A DNA stretch of 64,000 nucleotides, taken from the NCBI RefSeq assembly GCF_003634095.1, contig NZ_RBIR01000002.1:310001-374000 (forward strand), read 5' to 3'. Under the pieces are notes generated by a model that worked only from the letters and a program-made list of their open reading frames with translations, had not been told where the DNA came from and searched no databases. The position numbers and the translations under genes were made by a program. Of the stretch, positions 47,873 to 55,942 are shown one piece after another. The stretch comes from Arthrobacter oryzae. GTDB lineage: Bacteria; Actinomycetota; Actinomycetes; Actinomycetales; Micrococcaceae. The first letter of the stretch is position 1; every line of letters starts with the position of its first letter.

Positions 47873-49065
47873 GTCGCTTTGTACTGATTTCCCCCAACAC
47901 CGATTTCGATGCCCGCGTCCGCCAGGCCTTGGCCGGCGGGCTCCCGGGCGGCCTGCAGACGTTCGCGTTCGTCAACCCCGCGAACCCGGCGGAGCTCTTC
48001 GCGAACCTCAACCAGGAACGCCCCGAAGTCCTGATCCTGGGGCCCGATGTCCCCGTTGAGGATGCCCTGCGCCTGGCGACGGTGTTCGACGTCCAGATTC
48101 CCGAGCTCAGCGTCATCCTGGTCGGCGAGGCAGATCCGAGCTTCATTCTGCTGGCCATGCGCGCCGGCATCCGGGACATCCTCAGCCCGGCGGCGGACCC
48201 GGCGCAGATCCGGGTGCTGCTGGAACGCGCCTGCCAGTCGTTCGCCAGCCGTAACCGCACGTCCACCTCCACGCTGAAAAGCCCCGACACCCCCAAAGGA
48301 CTCGTGATCGGGGTCTTCTCCCCTAAGGGCGGGGTCGGCAAGACCACCATCGCCACCAACATCGCAATCGGGCTGGGCAAGGTGGCGCCGATGGGCGTGG
48401 TGATCGTGGACCTGGACCTGCAGTTCGGCGATGTGGCCTCAGGCCTGTATCTGAACCCCGAGCACACCGTCACCGATGCTGTCTCGTCCTCGGCCAGCCA
48501 GGATTCCCTCGTGCTGAAAGCCTTCCTTACCGTGCACCCCGGGAACATCTACGCACTGTGCGCGCCCCGGACGCCCGAAGAGGCTGACGACATCACCCCA
48601 CGGCAGATCACCCGGCTGCTCGAACAACTTGCCGAACAGTTCCAGTACGTCGTCGTCGACACCGCTCCCGGGCTTCCGGAGGTCGGACTGGCAGCACTCG
48701 AACAATGCACCGACGCTGTCTGGGTGACCGCCATGGACGTGCCCAGTATCCGCGGGCTGCGCTCCGGACTGGAAATCCTCCGCCGGCTGGACCTGCTCCC
48801 CGAAACGCGGCACGTGGTCCTGAATATGGCCGACACCAAGTCCGGGCTGAGCGTGCAAGACGTCGAAGCCACCATTGGGGCCCCGGTGGACGTCAGCATC
48901 CCCCGGTCCCAGGCCGTCGCGTTTTCGACCAACCGGGGCATCCCGGTGCTTCAGGACGGACGCAAGGATCCAGCCGTCAAGGGACTGCAACAGCTCGTCA
49001 AACGCTTCGATCCGGCGTGGCGCGCCACCGCCCAGAAGAAACTGCACCGGCGGGTGGTGGTCTAG
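47869..49065 (+). CDS. cpaE2: TadZ/CpaE-like pilus localisation ATPase, Tad locus 2
   Basis: A 398-residue paralogue of cpaE1. The N-terminal receiver-like domain again lacks the acceptor Asp (ILGPDVP in place of an LD motif). The ATPase domain has FSPKGGVGKTTIATNIAIG near residue 147 and VIVDLDLQFGDVASGL near 177. GTG start, 4-bp overlap with cpaB2. tadA2 starts directly after its stop. Confidence 0.9.
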   Translation: MSRFVLISPNTDFDARVRQALAGGLPGGLQTFAFVNPANPAELFANLNQERPEVLILGPDVPVEDALRLATVFDVQIPELSVILVGEADPSFILLAMRAGIRDILSPAADPAQIRVLLERACQSFASRNRTSTSTLKSPDTPKGLVIGVFSPKGGVGKTTIATNIAIGLGKVAPMGVVIVDLDLQFGDVASGLYLNPEHTVTDAVSSSASQDSLVLKAFLTVHPGNIYALCAPRTPEEADDITPRQITRLLEQLAEQFQYVVVDTAPGLPEVGLAALEQCTDAVWVTAMDVPSIRGLRSGLEILRRLDLLPETRHVVLNMADTKSGLSVQDVEATIGAPVDVSIPRSQAVAFSTNRGIPVLQDGRKDPAVKGLQQLVKRFDPAWRATAQKKLHRRVVV

Positions 49066-50565
49066 ATGAAACTTTCCGAGCGGCTCCGCTCCGTCGAGGG
49101 AACGGCCGCCGATGCCCCGCAGGCCGTGTCACTGCCGGTCGTGTCTCCTGCGGGAGGCGGTGAGACGACGACGACGGCAGCACCGCCCGCCGTCGTCGTC
49201 CTGGCGAAAAGCAGCCCGACGCCGCTGCCTGGTTTCAGCGAGCCTTACGAATCACGCGCCCGCGGCCAGCAGCCCGTCGACGCCTTCGCGGCCCTCAAGC
49301 AGCGGGCCGCCACGGCATTGTTCGAGCGCTTGGGATCCCGGTTCAACGATTCCGCGACCAAGGAAGAGGACCTGCGCAGCTCGGCGCGGGAGGAGCTGAC
49401 GCGCATCATCGACGCCGAACAGGTCCCGTTGTCCGCCGAGGAGCGTTCCCGGCTGGTCCGCGATGTGGCCGATGATGTCCTGGGCTACGGTCCGCTGCAG
49501 CGTCTCCTGGACGATCCTGCCGTCACAGAAATCATGGTCAACCGGATGGACCAGATCTACGTGGAACGGCACGGCAAGCTGACCCTGACGGAGTCGCGCT
49601 TCAGCTCCGAGGACCACCTCCGCAAGGTGATTGAACGCATCGTGTCCAAGGTGGGGCGGCGGATCGACGAGTCCTCGCCCCTCGTGGACGCCCGGCTCGA
49701 GGACGGTTCCCGCGTCAACGCCGTCATCCCGCCGCTCGCCGTCGGGGGCTCGTCGCTGACCATCCGAAAATTCAGCAAGGTGCCGCTGACCGTGCGGAAC
49801 CTCATCGAGTTCGGCACGCTGACACCCGAAATGGCCGAACTGCTCAACGCCTGCGTGCGGGCCAAGCTCAACATCATCGTCTCCGGCGGCACAGGCACCG
49901 GCAAGACCACGCTCCTGAACGTCCTGTCCTCCTTCCTACCCAACGACGAGAGGATCGTGACCATCGAGGACGCCGTCGAGCTCCAGATCCAGCAGGAACA
50001 CGTGGTGCGGCTGGAAAGCCGGCCGCCGAACACCGAGGGCAAAGGCGCGGTCACCATCCGCGAACTGCTGCGGAATTCCCTGCGCATGCGGCCGGACCGG
50101 ATCGTGGTGGGCGAGGTCCGTGGCGGCGAATCGCTGGACATGCTCCAGGCCATGAACACCGGCCACGACGGCTCACTCTCCACCGTCCACTCCAACTCGC
50201 CCCGGGATGCCGTGGCCCGGCTGGAGACCCTGGTCCTCATGGCCGGCATGGACCTGCCGCTGCGTGCCATCCGCGAACAGATCGCCTCGGCCGTCAACCT
50301 GATCATCCAGATTTCCCGCCTGCGTGACGGAACACGGCGGATCACCCATGTGACGGAAGTCCAAGGCATGGAGGGGGACATCGTCACGCTCCAGGACGCC
50401 TTCGTGTTCGACTACTCCGCAGGGGTTGACGCCCACGGCCGGTTCCTGGGCAAACCGGTCCCTACCGGGATCCGCCCCCGCTTCATCGACCGCTTCGAAG
50501 ACCTCGGCATCCATGTCTCCCCCGGCGTGTTCGCCGCGCCGCTGGCGCCGGCAGGAAGGGCGTGA
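49066..50565 (+). CDS. tadA2: TadA/CpaF secretion ATPase, Tad locus 2
   Basis: A 499-residue paralogue of tadA1. Walker A SGGTGTGKTTLLN is near residue 272, IVTIEDAVELQIQQ follows, and RIVVGEVRGGES and STVHSNSPRDA are conserved. The first 60 residues (Ala/Thr/Pro-rich) differ from tadA1, while the rest is nearly colinear. The ATG follows the cpaE2 stop with no gap. Confidence 0.95.
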   Translation: MKLSERLRSVEGTAADAPQAVSLPVVSPAGGGETTTTAAPPAVVVLAKSSPTPLPGFSEPYESRARGQQPVDAFAALKQRAATALFERLGSRFNDSATKEEDLRSSAREELTRIIDAEQVPLSAEERSRLVRDVADDVLGYGPLQRLLDDPAVTEIMVNRMDQIYVERHGKLTLTESRFSSEDHLRKVIERIVSKVGRRIDESSPLVDARLEDGSRVNAVIPPLAVGGSSLTIRKFSKVPLTVRNLIEFGTLTPEMAELLNACVRAKLNIIVSGGTGTGKTTLLNVLSSFLPNDERIVTIEDAVELQIQQEHVVRLESRPPNTEGKGAVTIRELLRNSLRMRPDRIVVGEVRGGESLDMLQAMNTGHDGSLSTVHSNSPRDAVARLETLVLMAGMDLPLRAIREQIASAVNLIIQISRLRDGTRRITHVTEVQGMEGDIVTLQDAFVFDYSAGVDAHGRFLGKPVPTGIRPRFIDRFEDLGIHVSPGVFAAPLAPAGRA

Positions 50566-50572
50566 TCTGTCC

Positions 50573-51508
50573 ATGACTGTGTTGACCATCGGCGTCGGCC
50601 TGCTGTTCTGCGCCGTGCTGGCCCTGGGGATCTTACTGATAGCTCCGGGCGGGGCCAGCGTCCCGCTGGACCGGCGCAGGCCCGTCCAGGGCCAGCCCGA
50701 ATCGCAGCTGACACGGTTCGCGGGCTCAGCCGTGAACCTGGTGGACGGCTTCTTCTCACGCCGCAAAGTCCGGCTCTTCAACCGCGAGGTCCTGGAACAG
50801 GCCGGCCTGCGCCTGAGCCAGGCGGACTTTTACGTCCTGCTGCTGGCCGGGGCAGTTGCGGGGGCAATCGCCGGAATCGTCGTCGCGGGGCCGCTGCTGG
50901 CACTCCTGCTGGTGGCCCTGGCGCCGGTTGCGGGGAACCTGGTGATCGGGCTCCTGACCGGCAAGCGCCGCAACAAGTTCGACCAGCAGCTCGGCGACAC
51001 CCTTCAGCTGCTCTCCGGCGGCCTCCGGGCCGGACACAGCATTCTGCGGGCCATTGACGCCGCGGCGTCCGAATCGCAAAGCCCGACGTCGGAGGAGATG
51101 CGCCGCGTGGTCACCGAGACCAGCCTCGGCCGGGACCTCCTGGCCTCCCTCAGCGACACCGCGGACCGGATGCGGAACGAGGACTTCGTCTGGATCGCCC
51201 AGGCCATCCAGATCAACCGCGAGGTGGGCGGCAACCTTGCCGAAGTCCTGGACCAGGTCAATGAGACCATCCGCGAGCGCAGCGAAATCAAGGGACACAT
51301 CAAATCCCTCGCGGCCGAAGGCAAATTCTCCGCCTACATCCTCATGGCCATGCCGATCGGGATCGTGGCGATGCTGATGCTGGTCAACCCCGACTACATG
51401 AACGTCATGTTCACCCACCCGCTGGGTTGGGGCATGATCGCCGCGTCCGTGATCCTTATGACCATTGGCGGTCTGTGGATGCGCAAGATCATCGACCTGA
51501 AGTTCTGA
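50573..51508 (+). CDS. tadB2: TadB-like pilus inner membrane protein, Tad locus 2
   Basis: A 311-residue GspF-family protein. It has an N-terminal helix, paired helices at about residues 86-125, the GDTLQLLSGGLRAGHSILRAIDAAASE core near 142-167, and C-terminal helices at about 245-305. It ends MRKIIDLKF, close to tadB1's LSRLIKPKF. The ATG follows a GGAAGGGCG site 8 bp after tadA2. Confidence 0.92.
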   Translation: MTVLTIGVGLLFCAVLALGILLIAPGGASVPLDRRRPVQGQPESQLTRFAGSAVNLVDGFFSRRKVRLFNREVLEQAGLRLSQADFYVLLLAGAVAGAIAGIVVAGPLLALLLVALAPVAGNLVIGLLTGKRRNKFDQQLGDTLQLLSGGLRAGHSILRAIDAAASESQSPTSEEMRRVVTETSLGRDLLASLSDTADRMRNEDFVWIAQAIQINREVGGNLAEVLDQVNETIRERSEIKGHIKSLAAEGKFSAYILMAMPIGIVAMLMLVNPDYMNVMFTHPLGWGMIAASVILMTIGGLWMRKIIDLKF

Positions 51509-51515
51509 GGCCGCC

Positions 51516-52400
51516 ATGGCACCTTCTGTACTCCTGGCCATGCTGTTGGTGGCGATTCCGATCGGCTACCTCGTCTGGTCGCTGCTGTCCGTAGACCGGA
51601 AGGCACAGCGGGCCACGCGGGAGATGCTGGCGCTGGGCACGGACCCCGCCGAGCTGACACAACAGGCGCGCAGCAGCCTGCTGGAACGGGCCGGCTACCG
51701 GCTGACGCCCGCAGCCTACGTCCGCAAACTGGACAGGCTGCTGTCCCTCGCCGGGCGCCCCGCATCGCTGCCGCTGGGACGCGTGCTCGCGGCCAAGCCG
51801 CTGCTTGGCCTACTTGGCGCGCTGCTGGGCTTCTACATCAGCGCCAACGGCCCGACGCCGATCCTCAAGCTCGTGGGGATCTTTGTGCTCCTGCTAGGCT
51901 ACTTCATCCCCGACCTCATGCTCTACAGCAAGGGCCAGGAACGGCAGAAACTCATGCAGCTGGAGCTGGCCAATACGCTGGACCAGATGCTCATCTCCGT
52001 GGAAGCGGGACTGGGCTTCGAAGGTGCCATGGCCCGGGCCGGGGAGAACGGCAAGGGCCCGCTGGCAGAGGAACTGATCCGGACCCTGCAGGACATGCAG
52101 GTGGGCCGCAGCCGGCGGGAGTCCTACGTGGCGCTGGCGGAACGGACCAACATCCCGGAACTGCGCAGCTTCGTCCAGGCCGTTGTGCAGGCCGACACCT
52201 ACGGCATTGCCATCGGCCGGGTGCTCCGGATCCAGGCCAAGGTGATGCGCGTCAAGCGGCGCCAACGGGCCGAGGAAAAGGCCATGAAGCTGCCGGTGAC
52301 CATCTTGTTCCCCCTGCTGTTCTTCATCTTCCCGGTGCTCTTCATCGCCATCCTGGGACCGGCCGTCATCAACGCCATCGACACCTTCAGCGGCCAGTAG
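51516..52400 (+). CDS. tadC2: TadC-like pilus inner membrane protein, Tad locus 2
   Basis: A 294-residue GspF-family protein, paralogue of tadC1. The core has LANTLDQMLISVEAGLGFEGAMARAGENG near residue 150 and VQADTYGIAIGRVLRIQAKVMR near 225, with membrane helices at both ends and near 88-128. It is the last gene of Tad locus 2, 7 bp after tadB2. Confidence 0.92.
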   Translation: MAPSVLLAMLLVAIPIGYLVWSLLSVDRKAQRATREMLALGTDPAELTQQARSSLLERAGYRLTPAAYVRKLDRLLSLAGRPASLPLGRVLAAKPLLGLLGALLGFYISANGPTPILKLVGIFVLLLGYFIPDLMLYSKGQERQKLMQLELANTLDQMLISVEAGLGFEGAMARAGENGKGPLAEELIRTLQDMQVGRSRRESYVALAERTNIPELRSFVQAVVQADTYGIAIGRVLRIQAKVMRVKRRQRAEEKAMKLPVTILFPLLFFIFPVLFIAILGPAVINAIDTFSGQ

Positions 52401-52416
52401 CAGCCTCCCCGACGGC

Positions 52417-52463
52417 GGTTCTCTTCTGGGGTTCTCTGTGGGGGTTCTCTTCGGGGGTTCGTT
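52417..52463. repeat. Short GGTTCTCT tandem repeat after tadC2
   Basis: Four imperfect 13-15-bp copies of a GGTTCTCTTCGGG-like unit occur directly after the second Tad locus. Purpose unknown. Confidence 0.6.
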
Positions 52464-52539
52464 CCTGCCGCGCGTTCCGGCCGGAGTCGAGGCGATAGGC
52501 CCGGTATTGGTCCCGGCAATACTCGCCGTGATTGGTTCG

Positions 52540-52568
52540 CCTGCGGAAAGCCTCAAGGTTTCCGCAGG
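52540..52568. terminator. Perfect 10-bp hairpin before the HPt-like gene
   Basis: CCTGCGGAAA and TTTCCGCAGG flank a 9-base loop. There is no T-run. It lies about 140 bp after tadC2 and about 40 bp before the -10 box of the next gene, so it may end locus 2 transcription. Confidence 0.5.
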
Positions 52569-52605
52569 ATAGGCCGGGCTGCACAGCATCGGCCGTGTCA
52601 GCAAG

Positions 52606-52611
52606 TAGCGT
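52606..52611 (+). promoter_or_regulatory. Predicted leaderless -10 box of the HPt-like gene
   Basis: TAGCGT, 6 bp before the ATG at 52618, with no Shine-Dalgarno. Confidence 0.4.
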
Positions 52612-52617
52612 GGTCAC

Positions 52618-53094
52618 ATGTCCCTCCCCAGCGCGTGCCCCGATGACGGAAATGCCAGCATTGGCCTCGCTTCTACGGCGCCCGTCGGGCTGCCGGCGCA
52701 GGCAGCCGCTGCGACCGCGGCGCTGGCATCGTGCGCCGCTGCACCGCTGGTGGACCCCGCGGCGCTCCAGGACCTGGGTGCCCAGCTGGACAGCCCGGCC
52801 GTGGCGAAAGGATTCGCCCGGGACTACACAAAGATGTGGGACCAGCGCTACCGTTCGCTGGCCTCGGCCCTGGAGCGGGGAGACCTTGCCGGCTCGATGG
52901 ACGCGGTGCTGAGCCTCAAGACGTCCTCGGCCATGGTCGGCGGCCTGCGTCTGGCCCAGCTCGCCGGCGAACTCGAGGACGCCATCAGGGCCGGCGACAT
53001 AGACCGCGCCCTGTCACTCCTGTGCGACGTTGCCGAACGCGGCGGCGAAACCGTTGACGAGCTGCAGTACAGCTACGTCCTGTGGGAAAGCTAG
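52618..53094 (+). CDS. HPt-like protein lacking the phosphoacceptor histidine
   Basis: A 158-residue protein. Residues about 55-140 resemble a histidine phosphotransfer four-helix bundle; the motif LKTSSAMVGGLRLAQLAGELE matches the usual HxLKGSSAxxGxxxLxxxxxxLE. At the position of the phosphoacceptor His there is Leu (AVLSLKT), and the whole protein contains no histidine. The first 45 residues are Ala/Pro-rich. It cannot be a normal phosphorelay carrier. A non-phosphorylated regulator or binding partner of a kinase is possible (inference). It sits between Tad locus 2 and the response regulator/kinase pair. Confidence 0.7.
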   Translation: MSLPSACPDDGNASIGLASTAPVGLPAQAAAATAALASCAAAPLVDPAALQDLGAQLDSPAVAKGFARDYTKMWDQRYRSLASALERGDLAGSMDAVLSLKTSSAMVGGLRLAQLAGELEDAIRAGDIDRALSLLCDVAERGGETVDELQYSYVLWES

Positions 53095-53118
53095 TCGCAC
53101 CGGACCCGTTGGCACCGC

Positions 53119-53177
53119 CAAGCGAGCCGGGCGCTGCGCGCGAGCCGCGCGAAACAAGCGAGCCCGGCGCTGCACGC
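53119..53177. repeat. Imperfect 23-bp direct repeat in convergent spacer
   Basis: A CAAGCGAGCC-initiated 23-bp unit occurs at 53119-53141 and 53155-53177 with two mismatches. It lies between the convergent HPt-like and response regulator genes. Confidence 0.55.
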
Positions 53178-53192
53178 CGGCCAGGCGCGGTG

Positions 53193-53960
53193 CTACCGTT
53201 CCGGTGCCAGCCGGTAACCCACGCCGCGGACGGTCTGCAACCAGCGCGGCTGCACCGGGTCCTCGCCGAGTTTCCGCCGCAGGTTGCCGATGTGCACCTC
53301 CACGGCGCGTTCATCGGATTCGCTGATGTAGGCGTCCGCACGGTAGTAGTCCCCCCGCACCACCCGGACCAGTTCGACCTTGGAGCGAACGGCGCCGGCG
53401 CCCTTGAGGAGCGCCTGCAGGAGATCAAACTCGCTGCGCGTCAGGCTGACGGCCGCACCGTCGACGGTTACGGAGCGGGTCTCCGGATTCAGCTCAAGCC
53501 CGCGGTGGCGCAGCACCGGGCTCTGGAAGGCGACCGTCCCTGGAACAGGCTCGGGAGCCGTCACGGGTGCCAGCGCAGCCTGGATGTCCTGGCGGGGACG
53601 GCGCATCATGGCGCCCACCCGGGCGCGCAGCTCACGGGGCCGGAACGGCTTGGCCAGGAAGTCATCAGCGCCGGTGTGAAAGGCCGTGAGCGTGTCGAGT
53701 TCGTCGGTGCGGGCCGTCAGCATGACCACGTACGCATCGCTGAACTGCCGGATCCGGCGCAGCACCTCGAAACCGTCGATGTCAGGGAGCCCCACATCCA
53801 GGGTGACCACGCTCGCCTCCAGCTCGCGCACGACGTCCACCCCTTCCCTCCCGCCGGCGGCCGAATGAACCTCGAAGCCTGCCTGGCTCAATACAGCTTC
53901 GACAAGGTTCCGAACATCTTCGTCGTCTTCTACAACGACGGCGACTCCCAGGTCGGTCAT
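53193..53960 (-). CDS. OmpR/PhoB-family response regulator
   Basis: A 255-residue two-domain regulator. The receiver has the acidic pair in VVVEDDEDV, phosphoacceptor Asp55 in VVTLDVGLPD, and Lys104 in FLAKPFRPRE. The C-terminal winged helix (about 165-252) has LTRSEFDLLQALLK and the VEVHIGNLRRKLGEDP / RTVRGVGYRL pattern (here LQTVRGVGYRLAPER). The ATG at 53960 follows a G-rich ribosome binding site; a longer start is possible. It is divergent from the sensor kinase at 54169, which is presumably its partner. Confidence 0.9.
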   Translation of the reverse strand: MTDLGVAVVVEDDEDVRNLVEAVLSQAGFEVHSAAGGREGVDVVRELEASVVTLDVGLPDIDGFEVLRRIRQFSDAYVVMLTARTDELDTLTAFHTGADDFLAKPFRPRELRARVGAMMRRPRQDIQAALAPVTAPEPVPGTVAFQSPVLRHRGLELNPETRSVTVDGAAVSLTRSEFDLLQALLKGAGAVRSKVELVRVVRGDYYRADAYISESDERAVEVHIGNLRRKLGEDPVQPRWLQTVRGVGYRLAPER

Positions 53961-54107
53961 GGCCCCCCTCATGTGGCACGCTACGCTGCCGGTCGCGAAT
54001 GCGGCGGCAACAATGAACTCTCCGGCCCCCACCGGCATTGCCAGAATACCCATCGCAGGGGGCAAAATCCCGGCGGCTCAGTAATAGAAATCGCAAAACT
54101 TCGATTT

Positions 54108-54127
54108 GTGTCAAGTTTGCGTGACAC
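54108..54127. promoter_or_regulatory. Inverted repeat in the divergent regulator/kinase promoter region
   Basis: GTGTCA-N8-TGACAC lies in the 208-bp region between the divergent response regulator and kinase genes. It is a candidate operator, perhaps for autoregulation. The arms are short, so chance cannot be excluded. Confidence 0.4.
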
Positions 54128-54168
54128 CGGGTGTAAAACTGGAGCAACGAGAAAGGGGCGGGGCGTCT

Positions 54169-55845
54169 TTGGCTAGACAGCGGCTGATCCGGTATGCGGA
54201 TCGATACGTCAAGGCTTTGGGGCCGCGCGCGCGGGTCCTCATCTGCCAGTTGCCGCTGGCCCTCTTCATGGCCGGAGTCCTGCTCGCTGCCCCGGCCGCC
54301 TGGCCGGCCCTTCTGGACAGTCCGTTCTGCCGGTACGCACTCGGACTGCAGGCCGCCCTCCTGGCGGCATGTGTCCTGGTCCCCTGGCAGCGCTTCGGGC
54401 CCCTTGCTCCGCTGGCGATTCCCGTCGTGGACCTGGTCGCTATCGCGCTCCTCCGGGACGGCAGCTCGGCCGGCCTGCCGGATCCCGGCGTGCTCTCCGT
54501 TCTTCCCGTGGTGTGGATTTCCGCGTCCACGTTGTCCACTGCCGGAAGTCTTTCGCTCAGCTTCGCCGTTCCCCTGCTGGCCGCCCTGCCCTGGCTCCTC
54601 ACGGACCCGGCGCCCCCTGCGGCCCGCGCCGGCGAGGCCGTGCTGGTCCCGCTGATGATGTTCGCCGTCTCGCTGGCCATGCGCTTCGCCCGGGCCCGCC
54701 TGCGGCATGAGCAGTGGCGGATCGAGTCCAAGGAAGCGGAGCTGCAGGTACTGCTCGAGGGAAGCAGGGAACGCGAACGGCTCCTGAACACCATTCTTGA
54801 CACTGTCGACGTCGGGATCGTTGCGGTCGACGCCGGCGGCCGCCGGCTGCTGACCAACAGCTGGCAGACCCAACTGGAGGAATCCGCGGCCACCGCGCCC
54901 GGCGCTGCGGAAACGCCGAAGGAGGAAAGCCAGCTCCTGCTGACCGGACAGGACCGCACCACACCGCTGCCGCTGGAGCGCCGCCCCATCCGGCGGGCGC
55001 TGGGAGGAGAATCCTTTGCCGACTACCTCGTCTGCTTCGGCGAGGCCGCGGACAGCCGGGTCGTCTCGACCGGAGCCCGGCCGCTGAAGAACGACGCCGG
55101 CGACTTCCGCGGGGCCGTGGTGGTGTTCAACGAGGTCACCGGGCTGGTGGACGCCCTCGCCGCGAAGGACGAGGTCGTCTCCACGGTCTCGCATGAATTC
55201 CGCACGCCGCTGACGTCCATCATCGGCAACCTGGACCTGGTGCTTGCCGACACCGAGGGTCTGGACAGTCCGGCAGTGCGCCGCGTCGAAGTGGCGCAAC
55301 GCAACGCTGAGCGGCTGCTGGCCCTGGTGTCGGACCTCCTCATGTCCGCCAGCTCAGCGGTCCATGTCCATCCCCGCCGCACCGACCTCGCCGGGCTGGT
55401 GGAGGCCAGCCTCGGCTCGGCCCAGGCTCACGCCCAGGCTTCCCGCGTCTGCCTCGCCATGGACGTCCCGGGCCCGCTCTGGGCGAACGTGGACCCGCTG
55501 CGGATCAGCCAGGCGCTGGACAACCTTGTTTCCAACGCGATCAAGTACTCCCCCGACGGCGGATCGGTGCGGATCTCAGCCAGCACGGGCGGCGGGCTGG
55601 TGCGCCTCCACGTCGAAGACACCGGCATGGGGATGACCGCCGCGGACGCCGCGCGGATTTTCACTCGCTTCTTCCGCAGTCCCGTGGTCCGCGACGGCTC
55701 GATTCCCGGAGCCGGCCTGGGACTGTCAATCACGAAGGCCATCGTGGAACGGCACGGCGGCACCATTTCCTGCTGCACGACTCCGGGCCACGGAAGCACC
55801 TTCACGGTGGAGCTTCCCGCCGACGGGCCTCCGGCCGCCTTCTAG
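54169..55845 (+). CDS. Membrane sensor histidine kinase
   Basis: About 558 residues. Several hydrophobic segments (about residues 18-195) form an N-terminal membrane sensor. A PAS-like region follows (about 205-330, with ILDTVDVGIVAVDAGG). HisKA has VSTVSHEFRTPLTSIIGN with the phosphorylated His near residue 342. The ATPase domain has ALDNLVSNAIKYSPDGG, VEDTGMGM and GAGLGLSITKAIVERHGG. I chose the TTG at 54169, preceded by AAAGGGGCGGGG; a TTG at 54106 would add 21 residues. The signal sensed is unknown. Confidence 0.88.
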   Translation: MARQRLIRYADRYVKALGPRARVLICQLPLALFMAGVLLAAPAAWPALLDSPFCRYALGLQAALLAACVLVPWQRFGPLAPLAIPVVDLVAIALLRDGSSAGLPDPGVLSVLPVVWISASTLSTAGSLSLSFAVPLLAALPWLLTDPAPPAARAGEAVLVPLMMFAVSLAMRFARARLRHEQWRIESKEAELQVLLEGSRERERLLNTILDTVDVGIVAVDAGGRRLLTNSWQTQLEESAATAPGAAETPKEESQLLLTGQDRTTPLPLERRPIRRALGGESFADYLVCFGEAADSRVVSTGARPLKNDAGDFRGAVVVFNEVTGLVDALAAKDEVVSTVSHEFRTPLTSIIGNLDLVLADTEGLDSPAVRRVEVAQRNAERLLALVSDLLMSASSAVHVHPRRTDLAGLVEASLGSAQAHAQASRVCLAMDVPGPLWANVDPLRISQALDNLVSNAIKYSPDGGSVRISASTGGGLVRLHVEDTGMGMTAADAARIFTRFFRSPVVRDGSIPGAGLGLSITKAIVERHGGTISCCTTPGHGSTFTVELPADGPPAAF

Positions 55846-55888
55846 GACGTCCCCCAACTGTGGCCCGAGGTCGCCGGACAGTTGCCGG

Positions 55889-55910
55889 GTCGCCGGGACC
55901 TTCCGGCGAC
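55889..55910. terminator. Hairpin between convergent kinase and truA genes
   Basis: GTCGCCGG and CCGGCGAC form a perfect 8-bp stem with a 6-base loop between two convergent genes. No T-run; bidirectional terminator is an inference. Confidence 0.5.
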
Positions 55911-55942
55911 TTGGCAGCTGTTCGGCGAATTCGCCGGACGTT

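Noticed and set aside
36734..55845. Recent horizontal transfer of the whole Tad region
   Set aside because: GC content looks similar to flanking genes, and no integrase, tRNA or direct repeat borders it. The idea cannot be supported from this window.
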